From contig NZ_AZNZ01000008.1 of NCBI RefSeq assembly GCF_000510725.1, forward strand, positions 62,001 to 126,000: DNA of 64,000 nucleotides, given 5' to 3'. Under the pieces are notes generated by a model. It worked only from the letters and a program-made list of their open reading frames with translations, was not told the origin of the DNA and did not search any database. Positions 8,127 through 19,990 of the stretch are shown piece after piece. The stretch comes from Pseudoxanthomonas sp. J31. GTDB lineage: Bacteria > Pseudomonadota > Gammaproteobacteria > Xanthomonadales > Xanthomonadaceae. Both the position numbers and the translations under genes were made by a program. Each line of letters starts with the position of its first letter. Positions within the stretch are counted from its first letter, which is position 1.

Positions 8127-9041
8127 ATGGACCAGCTCGAGCATTACCGCATCTTCCTCCGCGTCGCCGAACTTGGCGGCTTCACCCGCGCCGCCGACAG
8201 CCTGGGCCTGCCCAAGGCCAGCGTGTCCACGGCGGTGCGCCGGCTGGAGGCGGAGCTGGGCACCCAGCTGTTCCACCGCACCACGCGGCGGGTACAGCTG
8301 ACCGGCGACGGCGCGCTGTTCCTGGAGCGCTGCCGCGACTTCCTCGGCGAGGCCGAGGAGCTGCAAAGCATGTTCCGGCGCGAGCCGCAGCAGCTCAGCG
8401 GCCGGGTGCGGATCGGCATGTCCGGCGGCATGGCCCGGCAGCTGGTGCTGCCGCGGCTGGGGGCGTTCCTGGAGGCGCACCCGGGGCTGCAGATCGAGCT
8501 GGGCGCCGGCGAGCGCCGGGTCGACGTGGTGCGCGAGGGCTATGACTGCGTGGTGCGTACCGGTGACGTCGTCGATCCGAGCCTGGTCGCGCGGCGCCTG
8601 GGCCTGGCGCCGGTGGTCACCTGCGCCAGTCCGGCCTACCTGGAGCGCCACGGCATGCCGCGCACGCTGGAGGACCTGGCCTCCCACCGCCTGGTGCAGT
8701 TCGCGGTGGCCTTCGGCCAGAAGCCGGAAGGGTTCGAGTACCCGCTGCCCGGCGGCGGCCATGCCAGCCTGGAGCTGCCGGGTGCGGTCATCGTGGACAA
8801 CGGCGAGGCCTATGTCGGCGCGGCCCTGGCCGGGCTGGGCCTGATCCAGCTGCCGCGCTTCGGCGTGCGCGAGGCGCTGGCCGACGGCCGCCTGGTCGAG
8901 GTGCTGCCGCAGCTGCCGGCCGCGCCGATGCCGGTCAGCCTGCTGTATCCGCTGCAGCGGCACATGCCGCGCCGGGTGCGCGAGGTGATGGACTGGCTGG
9001 CCCAGGTGCTGGCCGAGCACCTGGAGCCGTGGCCGGGCTGA
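8127..9041 (+). CDS. LysR-family transcriptional regulator
   Basis: DNA-binding regulator of 304 residues. The N-terminal winged helix-turn-helix (about residues 1-60) contains FTRAADSLGLPKASVSTAVRRLEAELG, the LysR recognition helix, followed by LFHRTTRRVQLT. A periplasmic-binding-protein-like effector domain occupies about residues 90-295. It most resembles the CrgA/YafC-type subgroup that controls divergent oxidoreductases. The ATG directly before DQLEHYRIF is chosen because it gives the family's normal N-terminus; an upstream in-frame ATG would add 33 unrelated residues. It likely represses or activates the divergent SDR gene. Confidence 0.94.
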   Translation: MDQLEHYRIFLRVAELGGFTRAADSLGLPKASVSTAVRRLEAELGTQLFHRTTRRVQLTGDGALFLERCRDFLGEAEELQSMFRREPQQLSGRVRIGMSGGMARQLVLPRLGAFLEAHPGLQIELGAGERRVDVVREGYDCVVRTGDVVDPSLVARRLGLAPVVTCASPAYLERHGMPRTLEDLASHRLVQFAVAFGQKPEGFEYPLPGGGHASLELPGAVIVDNGEAYVGAALAGLGLIQLPRFGVREALADGRLVEVLPQLPAAPMPVSLLYPLQRHMPRRVREVMDWLAQVLAEHLEPWPG

Positions 9042-9045
9042 GCGC

Positions 9046-9825
9046 TCAGGCCTTGCCGAGCTTCGCCAGCAGGGCGCGCAGGCCGGCCTGGGTGTCCGGC
9101 TCGTACCAGCCGTCGACGAAGCGGTCCAGGTGCAGGTGGTCCGGGTCCAGCGCGCGCACCAGGTCGGCGCGGGCCAGGGCGCGGGTCTGCAGCATCGGCG
9201 CGCGCGGCAGGCGCAGCAGCGGCTCCAGCCAGGCCAGGGCGCGCGGCACCACTTCCTCCACCGCGACCAGCTCGTCGACCAGGCCGATGCGCAGCGCTTC
9301 CTGGTCCGGAACCATGGCCCCGGCGACCAGCAGGCGCTCGGCGCGGTGGTGGCCGACCACCCGCCGCATCAGCTGCTGCGCGCCATCGGGCACGGCCAGG
9401 CCGACCTGGGTCTCGTTCATGCCGATGGCGAACGGTCTGGCTGGATCCGGCGAGCGCGCCATGATCCGGTAGTCGCAGCACAGCGACAGCACGCAGCCGC
9501 CGGCCGGTGCATGTCCGGTGACCGCCGCCACCACCGGGATGCGCAACCCGGCCAGCGCGCGCGCCGCGCCGAAAAACGCGCCCCAGGCCGCCTGCAGGGC
9601 GTGGCGGTCCTCGCCCAGCGACATCAGGTAGGGCACGTCCAGGCCGGCGGAGAACATGCCCGGCGCGCCGGACACCACCACCGCGTCCATGTCCTCGGCC
9701 ACCGCGGTCTCCAGGCCGGCGATCAGCGCCCGGCACAACGCCGGATCCAGCGCGTTGACCGGCGGGCGCGCCAGGCGCAGTTCGCGGATGCGGCCGTGGT
9801 CGATGGTCTGCACGAAGGCGTTCAT
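9046..9825 (-). CDS. Delta3,Delta2-enoyl-CoA isomerase-like crotonase
   Basis: Crotonase-fold protein, 259 residues. The first hydratase glutamate is replaced (Val112 in APAGGCVLSLCCDYRI) while the second is kept (Glu138 in IGMNETQVGLAVP). This pattern, and the words PAGGC and NETQ-GL, match mitochondrial ECI1-type isomerases, which need only one general base to shift the double bond of 3-enoyl-CoA during beta-oxidation of unsaturated fatty acids. It stands alone, convergent with lysR (4 bases between stops) and divergent from the copper chaperone. The assignment as isomerase rather than hydratase rests on the missing Glu. Confidence 0.87.
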   Translation of the reverse strand: MNAFVQTIDHGRIRELRLARPPVNALDPALCRALIAGLETAVAEDMDAVVVSGAPGMFSAGLDVPYLMSLGEDRHALQAAWGAFFGAARALAGLRIPVVAAVTGHAPAGGCVLSLCCDYRIMARSPDPARPFAIGMNETQVGLAVPDGAQQLMRRVVGHHRAERLLVAGAMVPDQEALRIGLVDELVAVEEVVPRALAWLEPLLRLPRAPMLQTRALARADLVRALDPDHLHLDRFVDGWYEPDTQAGLRALLAKLGKA

Positions 9826-9856
9826 GGGCGGTCCGGTGGCATGCGTATGGGGCGGC

Positions 9857-9862
9857 TATGAT
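9857..9862 (+). promoter_or_regulatory. -10 box abutting the copper-chaperone start
   Basis: TATGAT lies 7 bases before the ATG at 9870 in a 44-base divergent spacer. If used, transcription would begin at or next to the start codon (leaderless mRNA). A weak AGGGG just before the ATG is the alternative ribosome signal. Confidence 0.4.
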
Positions 9863-9869
9863 AGGGGCC

Positions 9870-10382
9870 ATGGACATCCGACGACTGCTCCCGATCGCCA
9901 TCGCGGCCGCCCTGGCCGCGCTCCCCGCCGCCACCCGCGCCGCCACGCCCGCATCGGACGATGCGAAGGCCGCTTGCGTGGTGATGGAGGACGGCTGGAT
10001 CCGGCTGTCGCCGGTGCCGCAGCCGCGCATGCTGGCCGGCTTCGGCCGCATCGCCAACCACTGCGGCGAGGCGGTGGCGGTGGTCGGCGCACGCAGCCCG
10101 GCGTTCGCCGAGGTCAGCGTGCACGAGACCACCCAGGTCGACGGCCTCAGCCGCATGCGCGAGCTGGAGCGGCTGCCGCTGCCGGTGCACGGCGAGGCGG
10201 TGCTGCAGCCGGGCGGCCTGCACCTGATGCTGATGCAGCCGGGCAAGGCCCTGGCCGAGGGCGAGCGCGTGCCGCTGGTGCTGCTGCTGGCCGACGGCCG
10301 CGAGGTGCCGGTGGAGCTGGCCGTGCGCCGCGCCGCGCCCGGGCCGGCCGCGGCCGACCCGCACGCGCACCACCATCACTGA
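9870..10382 (+). CDS. Periplasmic copper chaperone, PCu(A)C family
   Basis: Exported Cu(I)-binding protein of 170 residues that in known systems delivers copper to cytochrome oxidase. A signal peptide covers about residues 1-24. The full metal motif H-x10-M-x21-H-x-M is present as His85, Met96, His118 and Met120. The C-terminus adds HAHHHH, an extra metal-binding tail. An ATG four codons upstream (9858) is possible; 9870 is preferred since it gives a normal signal peptide. A perfect 16-base palindrome (10385-10400) right after the stop may form a 3' hairpin. No oxidase or SCO gene is adjacent. Confidence 0.9.
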   Translation: MDIRRLLPIAIAAALAALPAATRAATPASDDAKAACVVMEDGWIRLSPVPQPRMLAGFGRIANHCGEAVAVVGARSPAFAEVSVHETTQVDGLSRMRELERLPLPVHGEAVLQPGGLHLMLMQPGKALAEGERVPLVLLLADGREVPVELAVRRAAPGPAAADPHAHHHH

Positions 10383-10447
10383 GCCGCCCCGCGCGGGGCG
10401 TGCCACATGGCTCCAGGCCCAAGCCGCGGCCTGAAGGGAGGGGAGGC

Positions 10448-11341
10448 ATGAGCGAATCGAAGGGCTGGCCACGTTCGATCCTGCTGGCCAGCGACCTGGA
10501 CGCGCGCAGCGACCGCGCGCTGGACCGCGCGCTGCAGCTGGCCCGGGCCTGGGACGCGCGCCTGGTGGTGGCCAACGTGGTCGACGCCAACGCGGTCGAG
10601 GCCCACGCCATGCTGGTCCGCGATCCGCCGGACTGGTACCGCGGCAGCGACCCGGTGCACGCGGCGGAGAAGCAGCTGCGCGACGACGCGGCCGCGCGCG
10701 GCGTCGACGTTACCTTGCGGGTCGAGCAGGGCGGCCGGGTCGCCGAGCGCCTGCTGGAAGTGGCGCACGAGGAAGGCTGCGGCCTGGTGGTCACCGGCGT
10801 CGCCCGGCAGGAGCCGCTGGGCCGGCTGGTGCTGGGTTCGACCGTGGACCAGCTGGCGCGGCGCTCGCCCTTGCCGGTGCTGGTGGTGCGCCGGCGCACG
10901 CACGGGCCGTACCGGCGCATGGCCGTGGCCAGCGACTGGTCGGCGGCCTCGGCGCATGCGTTCCGCACCGCGGCGGCGCTGTTCCCGGATGCCGCGGTCA
11001 GCGTGCTGCACGGCTACGAGGCGCCGCTGGCCGGGCTGGCCGACGCCGCCCGCGACCAACTGCGGGCCGCCGCGCGCAGCCGCGCCGAAGCCGAGGGCCG
11101 GGCCTTCATCGCCGCGTGCGAGCCGCCCGGCGGCGCCAGCGCGGTCAGCCTGGTGGCCGAGCGCGGCGACCCGTCCCTGCTGCTGCGGCTGTACGCCGCG
11201 CAGTTCCCGGTCGACCTGGCGGTGGTCGCCTCGCGCGGGCGCAGCGCGATGGCCGACGTGCTGCTGGGCAGCGTGGCCCAGCGCCTGCTCGAGACCTCGC
11301 CGGTGGACATGCTGGTGGTGCGCGACCCGGGCGCGCGCTGA
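10448..11341 (+). CDS. Tandem-domain universal stress protein
   Basis: Cytosolic stress protein of 297 residues made of two UspA domains (about 7-145 and 155-295). Both end in the family's nucleotide-loop pattern: LGRLVLGSTVDQLARRSPLPVLVVR in the first and SRGRSAMADVLLGSVAQRLLETSPVDMLVVR in the second. The second has the canonical G-x-x-G-like SRGR start of the loop, so ATP binding is likely there; the first is degenerate (GVARQEP). The ATG follows a long GGGAGGGGAGG ribosome site. It may share a transcript with the copper chaperone 65 bases upstream. Confidence 0.92.
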   Translation: MSESKGWPRSILLASDLDARSDRALDRALQLARAWDARLVVANVVDANAVEAHAMLVRDPPDWYRGSDPVHAAEKQLRDDAAARGVDVTLRVEQGGRVAERLLEVAHEEGCGLVVTGVARQEPLGRLVLGSTVDQLARRSPLPVLVVRRRTHGPYRRMAVASDWSAASAHAFRTAAALFPDAAVSVLHGYEAPLAGLADAARDQLRAAARSRAEAEGRAFIAACEPPGGASAVSLVAERGDPSLLLRLYAAQFPVDLAVVASRGRSAMADVLLGSVAQRLLETSPVDMLVVRDPGAR

Positions 11342-11419
11342 GGCCCGCCGCGCCCGGCAGGCGCGGCGTTCCCGGAAAACGAAGGCGGAGCCGGCGCCCG
11401 GCCGGTGCCGGACAGGCGG

Positions 11420-11838
11420 TCAGGCCGCGGCGGCGCGGATCGCGTCCGGCAGCGGCGCGCTGCGGCCGGTCTGGGTGTCCATCCAGACCACCACCACGTT
11501 GCCGTCCGAGTACAGGATGCGCTCGTCCTTCTGGTCGAGGATGCGGTGGCCGATGGTGACGCTGCTGTTGCCCAGGCGCTCGACGAACAGCTCCACGACG
11601 ATGTCGTTGGGCCACACGATCGGCGCGCGGTAGTTGACGTTGGTGGCGGCCACGACCGGGGCGATGCGGTCGCTCATGGACACGCCCGGCACGCCCTGCA
11701 TCCAGCGCACGCGCGCTTCTTCCAGGTAGGACACGTACTTGGCGTTGTTGACGTGGCCCATGGCGTCCATGTCGCGCCAGCGCACGCTGATCGGCACGCG
11801 CGCCAGCAGGCGCGGCTGCGGGGTGGGGGAGGTTGCGG

Positions 11839-11842
<4 letters not shown>
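11420..11842 (-). CDS. Acyl-CoA thioesterase, 4HBT (YbgC-like) fold
   Basis: Hotdog-fold thioesterase of 140 residues, predicted to hydrolyse acyl-CoA thioesters. The catalytic segment [26 protein letters not shown] carries the family Asp (DxxxHVNN) followed by the N-terminal hotdog helix. The remaining beta-strands are recognisable ([26 protein letters not shown]). The start overlaps the uvrA stop (ATGA), so it is translated from the uvrA message. The link to DNA repair is positional only. Confidence 0.92.
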
Positions 11843-14778
<2,936 letters not shown>

Positions 14779-14901
14779 CAGTGGGGGCTCTGCGGAGGCA
14801 ATGCGCCAGCGTAAGGGAACGCCCGATTTGGGGGCAACGGGCCGCGCCCGCAACCCGCCCGGCGGCGGGCCGGGGCCGCCGTTCAGGTCCATGGGGGTGG
14901 C

Positions 14902-14931
14902 TTGACCCGGGCCTGGCCGGACCCCTACAAT
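14902..14931 (+). promoter_or_regulatory. Sigma-70 promoter of rplU-rpmA
   Basis: TTGACC, an 18-base spacer and TACAAT, located 65 bases before the rplU ATG. Both hexamers match the consensus at five of six positions; it is one of the two best promoters visible in the window. Confidence 0.8.
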
Positions 14932-14995
14932 TCCGCTTCTGTCCGCCCATCCGCGGGCAGGGTTGACCACAATAACAACAGAGGAATGCCTGGTC

Positions 14996-15304
14996 ATGTA
15001 CGCAGTTCTGGTAACCGGCGGTAAGCAGTACCGCGTGGCGCAGGGCGAGAAGCTCCGCGTCGAGAAGCTCGAGGCCGAGGCCGGCTCCGAGATCAAGTTC
15101 GACAACATCCTGCTGCTGGGCGACAGCGACGGGATCAAGGTCGGTGACGCCCTCAAGGGCGCGAGCGTGACCGCGAAGGTCGTCGGCCACGGCCGCGCCG
15201 ACAAGGTCAAGATCATCAAGTTCCGCCGCCGCAAGCACCACATGAAGCGGCAGGGCCACCGCCAGCACTACACCGAAATCGAAATCACCGGCATCGCCGG
15301 CTAA
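14996..15304 (+). CDS. rplU: Large ribosomal subunit protein bL21
   Basis: Ribosomal protein of 102 residues with the bL21 start [25 protein letters not shown] and the conserved RNA-binding end [23 protein letters not shown]. The ATG is set by GAGGA 10 bases upstream; upstream in-frame codons precede the family start. First gene of rplU-rpmA, 19 bases before rpmA. Confidence 0.98.
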   Translation: MYAVLVTGGKQYRVAQGEKLRVEKLEAEAGSEIKFDNILLLGDSDGIKVGDALKGASVTAKVVGHGRADKVKIIKFRRRKHHMKRQGHRQHYTEIEITGIAG

Positions 15305-15323
15305 TCAGTAGGGAGATCCCGTC

Positions 15324-15584
15324 ATGGCACACAAAAAGGGCGTAGGCTCCTCGCGCAACGGCCGCGATTCCAATCCGAAGTACCTGGGCGTGAAGGTGTT
15401 CGGCGGCCAGGCCGTCGAGGCCGGCAACATCATCGTCCGCCAGCGCGGCACCCAGTTCCACCCGGGCGCCGGCGTCGGCCTGGGCCGCGACCACACGCTG
15501 TTCGCGCTGGTCGACGGCAAGGTCCAGTTCACGACCAAGGGTCCGGCCAAGCGCCGCACCGTCAGCGTCGTCGCTGAAGCCTGA
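15324..15584 (+). CDS. rpmA: Large ribosomal subunit protein bL27
   Basis: Ribosomal protein of 86 residues. The N-terminus [24 protein letters not shown] is the normal gammaproteobacterial form that reaches the peptidyl-transferase centre; there is no cleavable Firmicutes-type leader. GGGAG precedes the ATG. A T-tailed hairpin follows, separating it from obgE. Confidence 0.98.
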   Translation: MAHKKGVGSSRNGRDSNPKYLGVKVFGGQAVEAGNIIVRQRGTQFHPGAGVGLGRDHTLFALVDGKVQFTTKGPAKRRTVSVVAEA

Positions 15585-15622
15585 TTGCTGGCCGCGCCTG
15601 GCGCGGCCGGACCGCACGGCAG

Positions 15623-15650
15623 GCCCCGCTTAGGCGGGGCTTTCCGTTTC
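15623..15650 (+). terminator. Intrinsic terminator after rpmA
   Basis: Perfect 7-base GCCCCGC/GCGGGGC stem with a TTAG loop, then TTTCCGTTTC. It lies between rpmA and obgE, so obgE probably has its own promoter; GCTAGACT near 15693 is a weak -10 candidate. Confidence 0.8.
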
Positions 15651-15697
15651 TGGGGCACCCGCGGCCCGCGCCATCCGCGCCGGGCCGGGCCGGCTAG

Positions 15698-16804
<1,107 letters not shown>

Positions 16805-16823
16805 GTCTGGATTCCGCGCAACG

Positions 16824-16848
16824 AAAAACCCGGCCGAAGCCGGGTTTT
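16824..16848. terminator. Bidirectional terminator between obgE and rpsT
   Basis: AAAAACCCGGC, a CGA-rich loop and GCCGGGTTTTT form a symmetric stem flanked by A-run and T-run, so it can stop transcription from both obgE (+) and rpsT (-). Confidence 0.9.
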
Positions 16849-16910
16849 TCGTATGCCTGGCTGGCGCGGAAGGGCCGGCGCGCGCTGCGCGGCCCGCCCT
16901 CCGCCAGGGA

Positions 16911-17183
16911 TCAGGCGGCGGCCTTGATGGCCTTGATGCGCGCGGTCAGGCGGCTCTTGTGACGGGCGGCCTTGTTCTTGTGGATCAGGCCGCGGGCGCT
17001 GAAGCGGTCCAGCAGCGGCTGGGCGATGGCGAAGGCGGCCTCGGCGCCGGCGGCGTCGTTGGCGTCCAGGGCCTTGAGGACCTTCTTGACGGCGGTGCGG
17101 AGCTGCGAGCGCTGGGCGGTGTTGCGCGCGTTGCGCACGACCGTCTGCTTGGCGCGCTTCTTGGCGGACTTGATGTTGGCCAC
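16911..17183 (-). CDS. rpsT: Small ribosomal subunit protein bS20
   Basis: Ribosomal protein of 90 residues with the characteristic [13 protein letters not shown] start, alpha-helical Lys/Ala-rich body, and [20 protein letters not shown] near the end. Monocistronic: a strong promoter precedes it and a shared terminator follows. Opposite in direction to murJ, as in related genomes. Confidence 0.98.
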   Translation of the reverse strand: MANIKSAKKRAKQTVVRNARNTAQRSQLRTAVKKVLKALDANDAAGAEAAFAIAQPLLDRFSARGLIHKNKAARHKSRLTARIKAIKAAA

Positions 17184-17243
17184 GGCGGTGGATTCCTGAA
17201 AAACGGGTACGAAAACGGTATGGTGGAGTACAGCGAACGCGAA

Positions 17244-17272
17244 ATTATGGTTTATTCAAGGGCTTGGGTCAA
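17244..17272 (-). promoter_or_regulatory. Sigma-70 promoter of rpsT
   Basis: On the minus strand TTGACC, a 17-base spacer and CATAAT precede rpsT by about 60 bases. The spacing is ideal and each hexamer matches at five of six positions. The surrounding AT-rich patch contrasts with the GC-rich genes. Confidence 0.85.
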
Positions 17273-17314
17273 CCGTTGTGGTCGGCCCGCCGTAGACGGC
17301 CCGGAGGCCGGTCG

Positions 17315-18931
17315 ATGAGCGGCTCCCGCCTGTTGCGTTCCGCGTCACTGTTCAGCTCCCTGACCTTCGTCTCCCGGGTATCGGGCCTGGTCCGCGACCA
17401 GGTGTATGCCATCGTCTTCGGCGCCAGCCCGGCGATGGACGCCTTCATCGCCGCGTTCCGCATCCCCAACTTCATGCGCCGGCTCTCGGCCGAGGGCTCG
17501 TTCTCGATGGCCTTCGTGCCGGTGCTGGCCGAGTACAAGGAGAAGTACGGCGCCGACGCGGTCCGTGCCCTGGTCGACCGCGTGACCGGTGCCCTGCTGG
17601 CCGCCCTGCTGGTGCTGGTGGCCGCGGTCCTGCTGTTCGCGCCCTGGGTGGGGCGGCTGCTGGTCCCGGGATTCGTCGAGGAGCCGGAGACCTATGCGCT
17701 GTTCGTGGAGATGCTGCGCATCACCTTCCCGTACGCGCTGTTCATCTCCCTGGCCTCGCTGGCCGGCGGCATCCTCAACACCTGGCAGCGCTTCGGCGTG
17801 CCGGCCCTGTCGCCGGTGCTGCTGAACCTGGCGCTGATCGCCGCCGCGGTGGTCGGCGGGCACTGGCTGGGTGGTTCGGTGAAGGTGCTGGCCTGGGGCG
17901 TGCTGGTGGCCGGCATCCTGCAGCTGGCCTTCCACCTGCCGGCGCTGGCGCAGCTGGGGCTGCTGCCGCGGCCGCGCCTGGACCTGGCCCATGCCGGCGT
18001 GCGCCGGGTGATGACGCTGATGGTGCCGACCCTGTTCGGTTCCTCGGTGGTGCAGTTCAACCTGCTGATCAATACCCAGCTGGCCTCGCTGCTGGTCGGC
18101 GGCAGCATGACCTGGCTGTACTACAGCGACCGCCTGCTGGAGTTCCCGCTGGGCATGTTCGGGGTGGCGATCGGCACCGTGATCCTGCCGCACCTGTCCT
18201 CGCGCCACGCCAGCGCCGACCCGGACGGGTTCTCGCGCGGCCTGGACTGGGGCTTCCGCCTGTGCGTGCTGATCGGCGTGCCGGCCACCCTGGGCCTGGT
18301 GCTGTGCGCCCGGCCGCTGGTGGCCACCCTGTTCCAGTACGGCGAGTTCGGCGCGGAAGACGCGCGCATGAGCGCGCTGAGCCTGGTCGCGCAATCGCTG
18401 GCGGTGCCGGCCTTCCTGCTGGTGAAGGTGCTGGCCCCGGCGTTCTACTCGCGCCAGGACACCCGCTCGCCGGTGCGCGCGGCGGTGTTCGCGGTGCTGG
18501 TCAACGTCGCCAGCACCCTGCTGTTCTTCGCCCTCCTGCTGTACGCCACCGACACCGGCCGCCAGGCGCTGGCCGCCGCCGGCGGCAGCGCGGTGGCGGC
18601 CCTGGGCACGGTGCGCGGCGCCCATGCGCTGCTGGCGCTGGCGGTGGCGGTGGCCGGCTGGACCAATGCCCTGCAGCTGGCCTGGATGCTGCGCCGCGCC
18701 GGGGTCTACCGGCGCCAGCCCGGCTGGGGCCGCCTGCTGCTGCAGGTCGGCGCCGGTGCGCTGGCCCTGGCCGTGGTGGTGCTGGGACTGGGCTGGCTGT
18801 GGCCGGACTGGTCGGCCTGGGCCTGGTGGGAGCGCGCGTGGCGGCTGGCGGTGATGGTCGGCGCCGGCGCGGCGGCCTATGGCGCGCTGCTGCTGGCCCT
18901 GGGCCTGCGCCCGCGCGAGTTGCGCGGCTGA
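17315..18931 (+). CDS. murJ: Lipid II flippase MurJ
   Basis: Polytopic inner-membrane MOP-superfamily protein, 538 residues, about 14 hydrophobic segments, that flips lipid II to the periplasm for peptidoglycan synthesis. The family N-terminus SRLLRSASLFSSLTFVSRVSGLVRDQ and the loop AFRIPNFMRRLSAEGSFSMAFVPVLAEY (charged residues lining the cavity) are clear. The ATG after GGAGG is used; an in-frame ATG 51 bases upstream would add 17 residues not expected in the family. Its 5' end is head-to-head with rpsT. Confidence 0.97.
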   Translation: MSGSRLLRSASLFSSLTFVSRVSGLVRDQVYAIVFGASPAMDAFIAAFRIPNFMRRLSAEGSFSMAFVPVLAEYKEKYGADAVRALVDRVTGALLAALLVLVAAVLLFAPWVGRLLVPGFVEEPETYALFVEMLRITFPYALFISLASLAGGILNTWQRFGVPALSPVLLNLALIAAAVVGGHWLGGSVKVLAWGVLVAGILQLAFHLPALAQLGLLPRPRLDLAHAGVRRVMTLMVPTLFGSSVVQFNLLINTQLASLLVGGSMTWLYYSDRLLEFPLGMFGVAIGTVILPHLSSRHASADPDGFSRGLDWGFRLCVLIGVPATLGLVLCARPLVATLFQYGEFGAEDARMSALSLVAQSLAVPAFLLVKVLAPAFYSRQDTRSPVRAAVFAVLVNVASTLLFFALLLYATDTGRQALAAAGGSAVAALGTVRGAHALLALAVAVAGWTNALQLAWMLRRAGVYRRQPGWGRLLLQVGAGALALAVVVLGLGWLWPDWSAWAWWERAWRLAVMVGAGAAAYGALLLALGLRPRELRG

Positions 18932-19039
18932 GGCGGGCCGGCGCGGGCCTTTGTCCCGCGCCGGCCGCTATACTTGCAGGCTCGGCCCCGGGCCGGCGCC
19001 GGCTGGCGCCGCGGGGCGTCCCAGGTCATACCCAAGCAG

Positions 19040-19990
19040 ATGAGCAGGCTGTTCCGTGACGTCGATGGCGGGTCGCTGTGCCCGCGCGGCAGCGTGGTCT
19101 GCATCGGCGCCTTCGACGGCCTCCACCTCGGCCATCGGGCGCTGGTGCGGCATGCCGTGGCGCGCGCACGCGCGCTGGACGTGGCGGCGGTCGCGCTGAG
19201 CTTCGAACCGCTGCCGCGCGAGTTCTTCGGCCGCGGCAGCCCGCCGCCGCGCCTGACCCTGCCGCGCGACCGCATCCGCCTGCTGCTGGACCAGGGCCTG
19301 GACCACCTGGGCCTGTTGCGCTTCAACGCCGCGCTGGCTGCGATGCCGGCCGAGGACTTCGTGCGCCGCGTGCTGGCCGGCCGGCTGGGCGCGCGCGAGG
19401 TGTGGATCGGCCCCGACTTCCGCTTCGGCCACCGCCGCGGCGGCGACCTGGCCCTGCTGCAGGCCATGGGCGCGGAACTGGGCTTCCACGCCGGCGAGAT
19501 CGAGCCGGTGCAGGCCCAGGGCGAGCGCGTCTCCAGCACCCGCATCCGCGAGGCCCTGGTCGCCGGCGACTTCGCCCGCGTGCATTCCTTGCTGGGCCGG
19601 CCCTACGCGATCGGCGGGCGCGTGGTGCGCGGCCGCCAGCTCGGCCGCACCCTCGGTTTCCCGACCGCGAACCTGCGGTTCCCCAAGGCGCCGGCGCTGT
19701 CCGGCATCTACGCGACCTGGGTGCACGGCGTGGCCGCGCAGCCGTGGCCGTCGGTGTCCAGCTTCGGTACCCGGCCCACGGTCGAGGGCGTGGAGCCGCT
19801 GCTGGAAGCCCACCTGTTCGACTTCGCCGGCGACCTCTACGGGTGCCACATCGAGGTCGAGTTCGTCGCCAAGTTGCGCGACGAGGAGAAATTCCCCGAC
19901 CTGCCGGCCCTGACCGCGCAGATGCAGCGCGATGCCGAGCAGGCGCGCGCCATCCTTTCCGAATCCGAACGACTGCGAGCCACGGCGTGA
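19040..19990 (+). CDS. ribF: Bifunctional riboflavin kinase/FAD synthetase
   Basis: Converts riboflavin to FMN and FMN to FAD. The 316 residues contain the nucleotidyltransferase domain (about 15-190; [10 protein letters not shown], and [10 protein letters not shown]) and the flavokinase domain (about 195-310; [12 protein letters not shown] with the PTAN motif, and the catalytic Glu in [17 protein letters not shown]). The start [11 protein letters not shown] is selected on family length. The stop overlaps the ileS start as GTGA. Confidence 0.96.
   Translation: MSRLFRDVDGGSLCPRGSVVCIGAFDGLHLGHRALVRHAVARARALDVAAVALSFEPLPREFFGRGSPPPRLTLPRDRIRLLLDQGLDHLGLLRFNAALAAMPAEDFVRRVLAGRLGAREVWIGPDFRFGHRRGGDLALLQAMGAELGFHAGEIEPVQAQGERVSSTRIREALVAGDFARVHSLLGRPYAIGGRVVRGRQLGRTLGFPTANLRFPKAPALSGIYATWVHGVAAQPWPSVSSFGTRPTVEGVEPLLEAHLFDFAGDLYGCHIEVEFVAKLRDEEKFPDLPALTAQMQRDAEQARAILSESERLRATA

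Noticed and set aside
14779..14995. LexA/SOS box upstream of uvrA
   Set aside because: No CTG-N10-CAG or TTAG-N6-TACTA-type site is visible near the uvrA start.
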